Source: an uncultured Saprospiraceae bacterium (GTDB taxonomy: Bacteria; Bacteroidota; Bacteroidia; Chitinophagales; Saprospiraceae). Taken from it: DNA of 64,000 bases. Shown here one piece after another: positions 52,411 to 61,155 of this stretch. Each line of letters starts with the position of its first letter. The first letter of the stretch is position 1. The translations under genes and the position numbers were made by a program. The notes below the pieces were generated by a model. It searched no databases, had not been told where the DNA came from, and worked only from the letters and a program-made list of their open reading frames with translations. The stretch spans positions 1 through 64,000 of the forward strand of contig CALEYL010000009.1 of assembly GCA_937926205.1 (NCBI GenBank), given 5' to 3'.

Positions 52411-53316
52411 TTACTGGGTTAATTTCCGGAAAATATCTTCAATGCTGCTTTCTTCTTTTCTGATTTCAAGCAAGGTAAGGTTGTTGGCAGAGGCGAAGCG
52501 CGAAATGGCTTCCCGAATGTCGTGTTTGTCGTCGCTGTAAAGCTTCCACCGGTTTTTTCCTGAACTTTCCACGCGCCGGACATTTGGTATGGCAGCAAGC
52601 TGTTTTTCTGAAACGGCTTGTGAAAATTCAACAGTGACCACAACTTCTTTTTTACCGCGTTCCCGCAAACGTTCAATGGGGTCGTCGGCAACCAATTCTC
52701 CACGGTTGATGATGATGACCCGGTCACATAAGGCCTGAACCTCCTGCATGATGTGGGTGGAAAAAATGACCGTTTTTTGTTCGCCGATGTGGCGAATGAG
52801 GTTTCGGATTTCAACAATCTGGTTTGGGTCAAGCCCGGAAGTGGGTTCATCCAGAATCAATACTTCAGGGTCGTGGAGCATGGCCTGGGCCAGTCCTACC
52901 CGCTGCCGGTATCCTTTCGACAGCGCGTCAATGCGCTTGTGTTGTTCGCGCCCAAGGCCCGTCATCTCCACCATTTCAGACACACGCTTTGCCATATTGG
53001 GGGTACGGTGCAGCCGCGCCACAAAATTCAGGTACTCCTTCACGTACATGTCTTTGTACAAGGGATTGTTTTCCGGGAGGTAACCTATGTTCCGGCGTAC
53101 GTCCATTGGCGCCTTGGCTACATCAAAGCCGCAGACTTCTACTGTTCCTTCCGTTTGGGGTATAAAGCAAGTGATGATTTTCATGGTCGTGGTTTTCCCT
53201 GCGCCATTTGGCCCCAGAAAACCGAGGACCTGTCCTTTTCCCACTTCAAAACTGATGCCCCCAACAGCGCGTTGCTGTCCGTATAATTTTACTAAATTGT
53301 TGACAATGACTGACAT
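52411..53316 (-). CDS. gldA: Gliding motility ABC transporter ATPase GldA
   Basis: A 301-residue ATPase from the ATG at 53316; the frame is open six codons upstream, but MSVIVNNLVKLYGQQRAVGG is the conserved start. Motifs: Walker A GPNGAGKTT, signature LSKGYRQRVGLAQAM, Walker B VLILDEPTSGLDPNQ, switch FSTHIMQEV. A ~90-residue C-terminal extension (VVVTVEFSQAVSEKQLAAIP ... EESSIEDIFRKLTQ) is typical of GldA. A well-formed promoter lies just upstream, so this is the first gene of gldA-X-gldF-gldG-DUF4340. Confidence 0.92.
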   Translation of the reverse strand: MSVIVNNLVKLYGQQRAVGGISFEVGKGQVLGFLGPNGAGKTTTMKIITCFIPQTEGTVEVCGFDVAKAPMDVRRNIGYLPENNPLYKDMYVKEYLNFVARLHRTPNMAKRVSEMVEMTGLGREQHKRIDALSKGYRQRVGLAQAMLHDPEVLILDEPTSGLDPNQIVEIRNLIRHIGEQKTVIFSTHIMQEVQALCDRVIIINRGELVADDPIERLRERGKKEVVVTVEFSQAVSEKQLAAIPNVRRVESSGKNRWKLYSDDKHDIREAISRFASANNLTLLEIRKEESSIEDIFRKLTQ

Positions 53317-53350
53317 GAAAGCTGTTTGTTTCAAAGCTCCAAAATACGCG

Positions 53351-53380
53351 CAAAGCTACAAATTTTCCCGCATCCCCAAA
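53351..53380 (-). promoter_or_regulatory. Promoter of the gldA cluster
   Basis: Minus strand: TTTG (-33 element, 53377-53380), an 18-bp spacer, then TAGCTTTG (-7, 53351-53358). Both elements and the spacing fit the Bacteroidota housekeeping consensus, the best match in the window. Confidence 0.7.
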
Positions 53381-53462
53381 CATCTGCTGAAAGTGCGAAT
53401 GCGACTTCTGTGATTCTTTGCAAACCCTGTTGATGGCGGGTGAGCGGCTCATTGCTTTTCGT

Positions 53463-53470
53463 TACCTTTG
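53463..53470 (+). promoter_or_regulatory. Putative -7 box for the rRNA methyltransferase gene
   Basis: TACCTTTG is an exact TAnnTTTG match, 63 bp before the ATG. Confidence 0.45.
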
Positions 53471-53532
53471 CCTTTTCCGGACAATAACGCTTTGTTGGTT
53501 GTCTTTCATCTCTAAGCTTTTGTAACTAATCA

Positions 53533-54738
53533 ATGACGAAACTATATCCTTTGCTCGTTAAGGCCGTTGCGGAATCCCTGCAGACCATCTTTGCAGAAGG
53601 CCGCCATGCCGACAAAGTAATCGAGCAAACCCTCAAATCCAACGCCAGGTGGGGCTCGCGCGACCGGGCTTTTATTGCCGAAAGCGTTTACGACATCGTG
53701 CGCCAATACCGCCTGCTTTATGAAATTGACGGCGCAGAACCTAAGTCAATAGCCGACTGGTATCGCATATTTGGCATCTTTCGCCTGCTTAGAGAGCAGG
53801 AATTGCCGCCCTGGGTTGAATTCGAAGGGGTTAATAAAAGCCATGTTGCCGACAAATTTGCTGTTCTGAGTCAGCAAAGGGCCATACGCGAATCAGTTCC
53901 GGACTGGCTGGATGCCCTCGGTGAAGCAGAATTGGGCCAGCAATGGGAAACTACGCTCCAGGCACTTAACCAATCCGCCCCTGTTGTGCTTAGAGCCAAT
54001 ACCCTGAAAACCACACGGGAAGCCCTGACAAAACAATTGGCCAGTGAAGGTGTGGAAACATCTGCTTTTGGAAGCGACGATGTTCTGGTCGTACACAAAA
54101 GACAAAATTTATTTACTACCCGCGCTTTTCGCGATGGCCTGTTTGAAGTTCAGGACGGCTCCTCTCAGCTTGTCGCGCCTTTTTTGGATGTGCAACCCGG
54201 CATGCGCGTCGTCGATGCCTGCGCCGGAGGAGGTGGAAAAACCCTGCACCTCGCTGCACGCATGCAAAACAAAGGCAGCATCATCGCGCTTGACACCGAA
54301 GGATGGAAACTGGACGCCTTGCGCAAACGTGCCACACGCGCAGGCGCTTCGATCATTGAAACGCGGCCCATTGGCAACAACAAAGTAATAAAGCGCCTGT
54401 ACGGCAGTGCCGACAGGGTATTGCTCGATGTGCCCTGTACCGGACTTGGCGTGCTGCGCCGCAATCCCGATGCCAAATGGAAACTCGACAGCGCCTTCCT
54501 CAATCGGGTGCGGAATACCCAGGCGCAGATTTTGCAACAATACAGCGCCATTTGTAAACCTGGCGGTAAACTGGTATACGCCACCTGCAGCATCCTGCCT
54601 TCTGAAAACGAAATGCAGGTGACCCGCTTTCTGGAAGCAAATCCAACAACATTTCGCCTGCTTTCGCAAAAACGCATCATGCCTCAGGACGATGGATTTG
54701 ATGGTTTTTTTATGGCGGCGATGGAGCGAATAGGGTAG
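53533..54738 (+). CDS. RsmB/NOP family RNA m5C methyltransferase
   Basis: A 401-residue SAM-dependent RNA cytosine-5 methyltransferase. The N-terminal ~130 residues are helical, NusB-like (SLQTIFAEGRHADKVIEQTL). A linker strand region follows (APVVLRANTLKTTREAL), then the catalytic domain (about 195-400): SAM loop VVDACAGGGGKTLHLA, IIALDTEGWKLDALRKRA, Cys in LLDVPCTGLG and catalytic Cys in YATCSILPSENEMQV. Similar to RsmB, which methylates C967 of 16S rRNA, though shorter than E. coli RsmB (429). The exact target is not proven. Confidence 0.9.
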   Translation: MTKLYPLLVKAVAESLQTIFAEGRHADKVIEQTLKSNARWGSRDRAFIAESVYDIVRQYRLLYEIDGAEPKSIADWYRIFGIFRLLREQELPPWVEFEGVNKSHVADKFAVLSQQRAIRESVPDWLDALGEAELGQQWETTLQALNQSAPVVLRANTLKTTREALTKQLASEGVETSAFGSDDVLVVHKRQNLFTTRAFRDGLFEVQDGSSQLVAPFLDVQPGMRVVDACAGGGGKTLHLAARMQNKGSIIALDTEGWKLDALRKRATRAGASIIETRPIGNNKVIKRLYGSADRVLLDVPCTGLGVLRRNPDAKWKLDSAFLNRVRNTQAQILQQYSAICKPGGKLVYATCSILPSENEMQVTRFLEANPTTFRLLSQKRIMPQDDGFDGFFMAAMERIG

Positions 54739-54756
54739 TGGTCCGGTTTTCGGGCA

Positions 54757-55521
54757 TCAGACTGCCGCAATTTGAATGCCCTGGCTATCCAATAAAGCCC
54801 TTGCCGATTGTGCAATGGCGACAGCATTGGGGCCATCTCCATGAATGCAAATGGTCTCGCAGTGTACCAGAATATGATTGTTATCGCTTGTTTCTATGCG
54901 CTGTCCTTTGGCCAGCAACAAAGCCCGTTCGGCTGCTGCTGCAGGGTCGTGAATGACTGCTCCTGATCGGCTGCGCGGCGTAAGCGAACCGTCATGCTGA
55001 TAGTTGCGATCGCAGAATGCTTCCCGGCAAACCCGCAGGCCTTGTGCCTCTGCTGCTTCAACCATCAGGCTGCCGCTGAGTCCATAAAGCATCAAATCGG
55101 ATTTCTGGCATTTGCTGACTGCCAGTACGATGGCCTCAGCAAGCTCCCGTTGCCTGGCTGCCTGATTGTAAAGCGCGCCGTGCGGCTTCACATGGTGCAA
55201 TACGCCACCCTCTGATGCAACGATGGCTTGCAGGGCGCCAATCTGATACAACACCATCGCATACACCTCGTCCGTAGACATGTAAAGATCCCGGCGCCCA
55301 AAGCCCTGAAGGTCGGGATAGCCAGGATGGGCGCCAATTGCCACGCCATGGGTCAGCGCGAGGCGTACTGTATCGCGCATGACTACCGGGTCGCCCGCGT
55401 GGTAGCCGCAGGCAATGTTCGCAGATGAAATCAATGGCATCAGAGCAGCGTCTCCGCCCATTTTCCAGGCGCCGAAGCTTTCTCCCATGTCGCAGTTCAG
55501 ATCTATGGATTTTGTAGGCAC
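54757..55521 (-). CDS. pxpA: 5-oxoprolinase subunit A (LamB/YcsF family)
   Basis: A 254-residue protein with the family signature DLNCDMGESFGAW at the N-terminus, SSANIACGYHAGDP, VAIGAHPGYPDLQGFGRR, HHVKPHGALYNQ and a C-terminal HGDGPNAVAIA. PxpA acts with PxpB and PxpC in ATP-dependent opening of 5-oxoproline to glutamate. Here it is the last gene of pxpB-pxpC-pxpA, separated from pxpC by 87 bp holding two palindromic repeat units. Confidence 0.95.
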   Translation of the reverse strand: MPTKSIDLNCDMGESFGAWKMGGDAALMPLISSANIACGYHAGDPVVMRDTVRLALTHGVAIGAHPGYPDLQGFGRRDLYMSTDEVYAMVLYQIGALQAIVASEGGVLHHVKPHGALYNQAARQRELAEAIVLAVSKCQKSDLMLYGLSGSLMVEAAEAQGLRVCREAFCDRNYQHDGSLTPRSRSGAVIHDPAAAAERALLLAKGQRIETSDNNHILVHCETICIHGDGPNAVAIAQSARALLDSQGIQIAAV

Positions 55522-55544
55522 AAGTTTTAATTTTTAAACCATTG

Positions 55545-55605
55545 TTGGCGCGAGGCATAGCCCATCCTCGAAAATTCATGCTGGCGCGAGGCTCTGCCTC
55601 GAGTC
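55545..55605. repeat. Two GC-rich palindromic units inside the pxp operon
   Basis: Two units spaced 36 bp apart begin GGCGCGAGGC. The second forms a near-perfect palindrome, GCGAGGC-TCT-GCCTCGAG. Related to the units at 4131-4250. In an operon spacer it could modulate pxpA expression or mRNA stability. Confidence 0.7.
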
Positions 55606-55608
55606 TAT

Positions 55609-56586
55609 TCATCCCGCCCGAAGCCGAACCGCTACTTTCATGCGTTGCAACTCCCGTTCGTATGCCAGCAAGCGCCGGCTTGCTTCCGCGATATCCACGA
55701 TGCTGAAGCGGAGCAGTTGGCCGGTTTTTGCCTGTGCGATTTTGGGCAAATCCACCGCAATAACCTGTGCAATCCTTGGAAATCCACCCGTTGTTTGGGC
55801 ATCCGACATCAGAATGGCAGGTGTATCTCCTGGTGGAATCTGTATAACGCCGGGGCTTACGCCGGTTGAGTACATGTCGGAAAACTGGTGTTCCAGAAAA
55901 TCAAGCGCTTCCAGTCGGACAGCCTGACGGCTTCGACTTTTTGAAATCCGGACCGGTTTTTCTAAAAACAGTTGTTGCTGTTCTTTTTGCCATAATGACC
56001 ATTCCGGGCCTTGCAGAATGCCAACCTCAAGAGGTGTCTCCAATTGGGGCGTTACGTCATTCTGATCTTCTAAATACCAGGGGCTGATTTCTGTATTCGC
56101 CGGCGCCACCTGATTCAATGCCGAATGCAATACATCGTTTTTTTGAAGTGATCGCCCTTCATAGCCGCCAAATCCCCCCGCAAGATAAGTAGATGCGCTG
56201 CCGAAAACCGCCGGAACCTGCCAGCCGCCAGTTGTAGCCAGGTAGCAAAAATTTCCGCCCGGAAGGGGCTGTATTTCGATGAGGGCGCCTTCGGGTATCC
56301 CTAAAATGCGGCCACCCGGAACGCGTTGTCCGTCAACAAGCAGAGCGCCGCCTGCTCCGGCAAGCGCCACCTGACCACCTTCTTCTACCCAGGCGTCAAG
56401 CTTGCCACCACTGCATTCCAGGGTTGCCGCACCAGGGTCATTGCCGAGCAGCAAATTGGCAAGGGCATGACTGTGGGCATCCATCGCCCCGGAAAAAGGG
56501 ACGCCATGAGCCAATGCTCCCTGCCTTCCCAGATCCTGAATGGTTGCCAGCAGACCTGGCCCGGTATGGAATACGCGTAGTTTCAT
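55609..56586 (-). CDS. pxpC: 5-oxoprolinase subunit C (biotin-dependent carboxyltransferase-like)
   Basis: A 325-residue protein of the KipA/PxpC type: VFHTGPGLLATIQDLGRQG, HGVPFSGAMDAHSHALANLL, LECSGGKLDAW, YLATTGGWQVP, YLAGGFGGYEGRSLQ, and the later SSDMYSTGVSPG-like DMYSTGVSPGVIQIPPGD with ILMSDAQTTGGFPRIAQV. It is related to allophanate hydrolase subunit 2. It overlaps pxpB by 4 bp, so the two are translationally coupled. Confidence 0.94.
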   Translation of the reverse strand: MKLRVFHTGPGLLATIQDLGRQGALAHGVPFSGAMDAHSHALANLLLGNDPGAATLECSGGKLDAWVEEGGQVALAGAGGALLVDGQRVPGGRILGIPEGALIEIQPLPGGNFCYLATTGGWQVPAVFGSASTYLAGGFGGYEGRSLQKNDVLHSALNQVAPANTEISPWYLEDQNDVTPQLETPLEVGILQGPEWSLWQKEQQQLFLEKPVRISKSRSRQAVRLEALDFLEHQFSDMYSTGVSPGVIQIPPGDTPAILMSDAQTTGGFPRIAQVIAVDLPKIAQAKTGQLLRFSIVDIAEASRRLLAYERELQRMKVAVRLRAG

Positions 56587-57263
56587 ACGTGTTGCGGGAT
56601 AAATCGAACTTTCATCCCGACGCGCAGCAGGCAGGGGGATGGAGCATATGGATCGAATAAACGAACATCGGTTCGACCAATAACATACCAGCCTGCCGGC
56701 GAGGCATTCGGGTATATGCAGGTCATTTTTCCGGCAATGGCGACACTTCCGGCAGGTACATTAGGGCTAATGACTTTTTTTCTTGGCAATTCTAATTCTG
56801 AAGACAAGACGCCAAGATACGGAAAACCCGGAGCAAATCCGATCATATAAACATTGTAAATGGTATTGGCATGTCGCTGGATAATCGCTGCTTCGGGTAA
56901 TTGAAGTCGCTCGCTTATTTCCGGAAGGTCAGGCCCAAAATCGCCGCCATAGCGTACCGGAATTTCAAGGATACCAGATCCGGCAGTCTTCCCTGCATCT
57001 AAAGTCCGGCTGGCTTTTTTCAGGTATTGTATAACTGCTTCCGCAGGAATGCCAACATCAGGACGATGTTCAGCTATAAGAACGGGATCAAAATGAATGG
57101 TCAGGGTGACAAAAGCGGGAATGGTGGCCAAAATCCCGGGGAAGGGTTGTTCCTGCAGACAGGCATTCATGGCATTGACTTGCTGCCAGACTACATTATC
57201 CGGCTTTTCGCCAAAGGTCATGCAGATAACGCGTTCACTTAAAATCGTGTATTTTGGGTACAT
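56583..57263 (-). CDS. pxpB: 5-oxoprolinase subunit B (KipI-like)
   Basis: A 226-residue protein of the KipI/allophanate-hydrolase subunit 1 fold: a divergent N-terminal domain, VTIHFDPV, IPVRYGGDFGPDLPEI, VYMIGFAPGFPYLGVL, LPRKKVISPNVPAGSVAIAG, and YPNASPAGWYVIGRT near the C-terminus. First gene of the pxpBCA operon. Its 5' region (57264-57499) holds only dispersed repeats and no recognisable promoter box. Confidence 0.94.
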   Translation of the reverse strand: MYPKYTILSERVICMTFGEKPDNVVWQQVNAMNACLQEQPFPGILATIPAFVTLTIHFDPVLIAEHRPDVGIPAEAVIQYLKKASRTLDAGKTAGSGILEIPVRYGGDFGPDLPEISERLQLPEAAIIQRHANTIYNVYMIGFAPGFPYLGVLSSELELPRKKVISPNVPAGSVAIAGKMTCIYPNASPAGWYVIGRTDVRLFDPYAPSPCLLRVGMKVRFIPQHV

Positions 57264-57339
57264 CGAAACGGCATAAATGTTATGTTGATATGCTCCGTCC
57301 TCTGTTTCACTGGCTCTTTGCGTTCAAATTATCCTCGTT

Positions 57340-57485
57340 GTTTGTTGTTGGTTGATTGTTGTTCGTTGAGCGGAGTCGCAACGAAATTGTTCGCCTGCCT
57401 GCCGGTAGGCAGGTTGTCGGTTGTTCGTTGCTTTCTACCCCTGATCGTCCAAATCGCTCAATCATCAAATCATCAAATTTTCAAA
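57340..57485. repeat. Spacer with several dispersed repeat words
   Basis: In order: GTT-rich low complexity (57334-57367); a GTTCGTTGAGCGGAGTCG-type word (57361-57378) that recurs inverted at 63398-63420; a CCTGCCTGCCGGTAGGCAGG palindrome (about 57394-57413); and AAATCATCAAATCATCAAAT (about 57466-57480), shared with 26334-26366 and 63849-63861. No gene. Confidence 0.6.
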
Positions 57486-57499
57486 ATGGGTCACCCCCC

Positions 57500-59527
57500 T
57501 CATTCTTCCAACACCTTAAACTCCGTCCTCCTGTTCATCTGATACGCTTCTTCGCTACAGGGCTTTCCGTCAACGCAATCGTTTACCGGTTGGCTTTCCC
57601 CATAACCTTTTGCGACCAATCTGGATGCCGGAATGCCTTTGTAGGTCAACCAGGCCACAATTGCATCAGCACGGCGTTGCGACAATTGCATGTTATAGCT
57701 GTCGGAACCGCGACTGTCTGTATGCGAGCTGATTTCTAATTTAAGATTCGGATTGTCTTCCAGCAACTTGAGCAGTTTTTTCAACTCCGCAATGCCATCT
57801 TCCCGAACGCTGGAACGCTGAAAATCGTAATAAATATTCAACAAATAGGCAATGCTGTTTTCATTTTCTTTGTTTTTGGAAGTACCCGTTTTAAACAGGG
57901 CCGTTTGTTCCCGTGATTTGTCAACAGCAGGCACAATTTTTTCTCTGGCAGTTTCGGTTCGGAAAGGCAGCAGCTGGATTTCCAGCGGCAATGCTTTCAA
58001 ACTGTCTGCACAGATTTTTTCTTCCAGCGTGTATGAGAAGTAATCTCCTTTTTCGGCCCGCACTTTGTAACAGCAACCTGGCGTCAGCTCGATGGAGAAC
58101 TCGCCGGCATAATTGGTAATCCCGGATAGGGTACCTTCACAGGTCAGCGCTTTCAATTGCACGGAAGCCCCGGCTAAAGGAGAACCGTCCAGATGGTGCA
58201 CCACGCGGCCGTTCAGGACGATGGGTTTTTCCGGTTCGGGCTCTATGGGCATTTCGTAAATCACCGGCATAACTTCTTTTTGCCGGATGAAATGGTAAAT
58301 ATCGTCATTTCCGGTTCTGTCGGAAGCAAAATAGCCTTCCTGTCCGTCGTTGCTGACGATGAATCCGAAATCGTCAAATTCCGTGTTGACCGGACTGCCT
58401 AAATTTTTCACTTCCTCCCAGTCGCCATCCGGCGTTTCCCGGGTGACAAAGATATCCTGACCGCCCAATCCAAAATGTCCGTCAGAAGAAAAATAGAGTT
58501 GATCGTCGGCATGGTAAAACGGGTATAACTCATCGCTGTCGGTATTGATTCCGGGTCCGAGGTTGACCGGAGCGCCCCAGAGTCCGCCTTCCCGCGAACA
58601 AACATAGATGTCTTTGCCGCCAAATCCCCCCGGCATATCAGATGAAAAAAACAACCTGCTGCCATCCGGTGAAAGGGAAGGGTGCGCCACAGAATAAGCA
58701 GGATTGTTAAAAGGCAAAGGCGCCAGATTGCCCCAGGTAGAACTATCGGTGAGATTCGCGTACATGATCTCAAGTCGGTTGACCACCAATTTGTCTTCCA
58801 CCCCCTCTATTTTGCGGTTTCGCGTAAAAAAGACTTCCTGCTCGTCCTTGCTGAAAGTAATGATGGCATCGTGAAAACGCGATTTCAATTCCGGTGAAAA
58901 TAAGGACGGCACTCCGTAAATCGGGGTGTCGGCCTGCATCTTTACGGGTACAAAATAAAGGTCGAAAAATGCCCGGCCGTGGTCCGTTTCTCCCTCAGGA
59001 AGCCGCGTAGAACCAAAAACCAAACCGTTGCGATAGAAGGCTGGCCCAATATCACTGGCTGCACCATTAAAACCGGGGTGCGACAACTGATAGAGGTCCG
59101 TATTAGAGACGAGCAATTCCTGTCGGTATTCGCAGGCTCTCGCCAGTTGCTTTTTTCGAACATCGTAAGGGCGCTGCTTCAGAAATTGCTCGTACCAATA
59201 GGTGGCATCTTCGCATTTCCCATTGCGTTGGAGCATCAGCCCGTAGTAGTATTTTTGGAAAGGCGTTGCTTCAGGAGACTGTACAACCTGTGCATACCAG
59301 ATTTCAGCGTTCACACAATCATTGAGCTTGCGGTAAGCTTCGGCAATCGCTGCTTTGGCTTCGGGCAGATCGTGTTTTCCCAGCACCTGTTTATACAGGT
59401 CTATGGCCGCTTCGTAATTCAGCGTTTCCAGGTAGAATTGCGCCTTTTTCAACTTCGCCTTTTGGGCAAATACCGGCAACGAAACCGCGCCGAGGAGGAG
59501 AATCAGCAGACAGGTTTGTTTTCTCAT
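57500..59527 (-). CDS. PorE-like TPR-PD40-CRD-OmpA envelope protein
   Basis: 675 residues from the ATG at 59527; an in-frame TTG three codons upstream is less likely. In order: signal peptide (LLILLLGAVSLPVFAQ), TPR repeats (about 20-145), a PD40 propeller (about 160-410, RLFFSSDMPGGFGGKDIYV, DQLYFSSDGHFGLGGQDIF), a carboxypeptidase-regulatory-like domain (about 430-520), and a C-terminal OmpA-like peptidoglycan-binding domain (about 555-670, SSHTDSRGSDSYNMQLSQRR, GYGESQPVNDC). This is the module order of PorE, which links the T9SS core to the cell wall. Several paralogs usually exist in this class, so assignment as the T9SS PorE is tentative. Its own promoter box lies at 59615-59622. Confidence 0.85.
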   Translation of the reverse strand: MRKQTCLLILLLGAVSLPVFAQKAKLKKAQFYLETLNYEAAIDLYKQVLGKHDLPEAKAAIAEAYRKLNDCVNAEIWYAQVVQSPEATPFQKYYYGLMLQRNGKCEDATYWYEQFLKQRPYDVRKKQLARACEYRQELLVSNTDLYQLSHPGFNGAASDIGPAFYRNGLVFGSTRLPEGETDHGRAFFDLYFVPVKMQADTPIYGVPSLFSPELKSRFHDAIITFSKDEQEVFFTRNRKIEGVEDKLVVNRLEIMYANLTDSSTWGNLAPLPFNNPAYSVAHPSLSPDGSRLFFSSDMPGGFGGKDIYVCSREGGLWGAPVNLGPGINTDSDELYPFYHADDQLYFSSDGHFGLGGQDIFVTRETPDGDWEEVKNLGSPVNTEFDDFGFIVSNDGQEGYFASDRTGNDDIYHFIRQKEVMPVIYEMPIEPEPEKPIVLNGRVVHHLDGSPLAGASVQLKALTCEGTLSGITNYAGEFSIELTPGCCYKVRAEKGDYFSYTLEEKICADSLKALPLEIQLLPFRTETAREKIVPAVDKSREQTALFKTGTSKNKENENSIAYLLNIYYDFQRSSVREDGIAELKKLLKLLEDNPNLKLEISSHTDSRGSDSYNMQLSQRRADAIVAWLTYKGIPASRLVAKGYGESQPVNDCVDGKPCSEEAYQMNRRTEFKVLEE

Positions 59528-59614
59528 AGCATACAATCTGGTTTATTTCTTTGGATACGAATCCAAAGTGCATTTGTTGCAACGCACTATAAAAGGGGAA
59601 AGTCGTGCGCTTTG

Positions 59615-59622
59615 CAAAGTTA
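59615..59622 (-). promoter_or_regulatory. Putative -7 box for the PorE-like gene
   Basis: Minus-strand TAACTTTG is an exact TAnnTTTG match, giving a leader of about 80 nt. Confidence 0.45.
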
Positions 59623-59678
59623 GTAATTATAGGGGAAATGGCCGACTTTTGGCCAGGGCATAACGCGGCTATCGGATG

Positions 59679-59987
59679 CTAACTGACACTCTCCCTGATC
59701 CAGTCGGCATAGGCTGCGCTTGCCTCTGCTTCTATTTTCAGGATACAAGGCGTGGTGTAAGGATGCCACCGGCTTACCGCTTCCTGTACTGCTTCCCACT
59801 TTTCGGGCATCGTTTTTACAATGCTGACCCATTCTTTGCCGTTTTCGATGTGCCCTTGCCACCAATATGCACTTTGAATGGGAAAAATATTGGCACAAGC
59901 TGCCAAACGCGCCTCCAACAGTTGATTTGAAATGCGTTGGGCTTCCGCTTCTGTTTCGTGTGTGATGTAGATTAATGCAATTGGCAT
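59679..59987 (-). CDS. cutA: Divalent-cation tolerance protein CutA
   Basis: A 102-residue protein matching CutA over its whole length: IALIYITHETEAEAQRIS, LEARLAACANIFPIQSAYWWQG, EWVSIVKTMPEKWEAV, and HPYTTPCILKIEAE. CutA forms very stable trimers and is linked to copper tolerance, though the mechanism is unclear. It stands alone, divergent from the membrane protein gene at 60096. Confidence 0.95.
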   Translation of the reverse strand: MPIALIYITHETEAEAQRISNQLLEARLAACANIFPIQSAYWWQGHIENGKEWVSIVKTMPEKWEAVQEAVSRWHPYTTPCILKIEAEASAAYADWIRESVS

Positions 59988-60009
59988 GGCGAAACTGTAT
60001 TTTTGATGG

Positions 60010-60017
60010 TAAATTTG
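60010..60017 (+). promoter_or_regulatory. Putative -7 box for the 60096 gene
   Basis: TAAATTTG is an exact TAnnTTTG match, 79 bp before the TTG start; no good -33 element. Confidence 0.35.
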
Positions 60018-60095
60018 CAGTGAAAAGTATCAAAATACTCAGCGCTTGTCTGTTTCTCCGGATGGCTGAGCCAAAAATCAAAAAAAGCAACCACT

Positions 60096-60980
60096 TTGAG
60101 CGAACAAACCACTTCACAAGCAACCTTTTCAAAAGTCCGCCTCCTGCTCCAGATTGCCGCTGTCTGTGTTTTCGCAGGTCGTGCCTGGCAACACCTCCGT
60201 TTTGATGCGCCTTACCGGACTTTGCTCTGGGACGAACGCTGGATGAAAAACATCGTCGCAAACTTCGGCATGACCTGGACGGAATACGTGACCAGCCCCC
60301 GTGTGGATTCGGCCATCGACGCATTTACACGCGGCATGGGCTGGTTTTATGTCCTTTGCGCCCTATGTGTAGTCGCCCTGCCCCGTTTGGGACGCCCGGC
60401 TGCGTGGATCGTCACAGCCGGTGGCGCAGGACTGGTGTTTTTGGCATGCTTATACACCAAAGAAAAATTCTTTTTTGTAGGCGAGTTTTTTGAATTTGCG
60501 CTGCAATGTGGTACGCCTTTTTTCTTAGTTTGGCTAAATCGCCGGGGAGCCATCACCCCCGGATTTGTCCTTTGGATGAAAATTGCCATCGCCTTCACTT
60601 TTACCTGCCACGGGCTCTATGCGGTTGGCTTTTATCCCCGTCCGGGCAATTTCATCGAAATGACGATGAACATCCTGCACCTTGGCAATCAGCCCGCCGT
60701 CGTTTTTCTGAACATCGTTGGAACGCTCGATTTTATCCTGAGTGTTTGCATTTTTTTACCCTGGCGCAAAGTGGTATTTGGCGCCCTTGCCTACGCGGCT
60801 TTCTGGGGTCTGGCTACCGCCGTTGCTCGTATCTGGGCCAATTTCATTCCGGAATTTTGGGAAAACTCCCTGACGCAGTGGGTTCACGAGACGGTCTTTC
60901 GCCTGCCTCATTTTCTGGTTCCGCTGGCAGTCGTGGTTTGCCTGTTCAACATCAGTGAAAAACGTCGATCTCGGGTTTAA
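60096..60980 (+). CDS. Multi-spanning membrane protein of unknown function
   Basis: A 294-residue protein with a TTG start (MSEQTTSQATFSK) and about seven hydrophobic segments, for example LLLQIAAVCVFAGRAW, FYVLCALCVVALPRLG, WIVTAGGAGLVFLACLY, MKIAIAFTFTCHGLYAVGF, VVFLNIVGTLDFILSVCIF and FLVPLAVVVCLF. Conserved-looking polar residues in membrane regions (His in TCHGLYA, Asp in GTLDF) recall DoxX-like quinone-linked proteins, but no signature fits well. It is monocistronic; a MITE-like element lies downstream. Confidence 0.75.
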   Translation: MSEQTTSQATFSKVRLLLQIAAVCVFAGRAWQHLRFDAPYRTLLWDERWMKNIVANFGMTWTEYVTSPRVDSAIDAFTRGMGWFYVLCALCVVALPRLGRPAAWIVTAGGAGLVFLACLYTKEKFFFVGEFFEFALQCGTPFFLVWLNRRGAITPGFVLWMKIAIAFTFTCHGLYAVGFYPRPGNFIEMTMNILHLGNQPAVVFLNIVGTLDFILSVCIFLPWRKVVFGALAYAAFWGLATAVARIWANFIPEFWENSLTQWVHETVFRLPHFLVPLAVVVCLFNISEKRRSRV

Positions 60981-61155
60981 TGTACCGCGAAACCCCGGTT
61001 TCGCAGCCAGTGCAGCAATCCCTCTCCGGGAAGACCACTTTTTTTGTATATTTGTAAGAGAAACTACATCCGTTAGTCCTTAACTGCCAGTGCCCAAACA
61101 TTCGGTCTTGTGTCTGATTTTTTGGATTTGATAACAAGACTTGTATGCTTCGCGA

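Noticed and set aside
59620..60324. 234-codon minus-strand frame across cutA and the next gene
   Set aside because: It overlaps the well-supported cutA in another frame on the same strand and the membrane protein gene in antisense.
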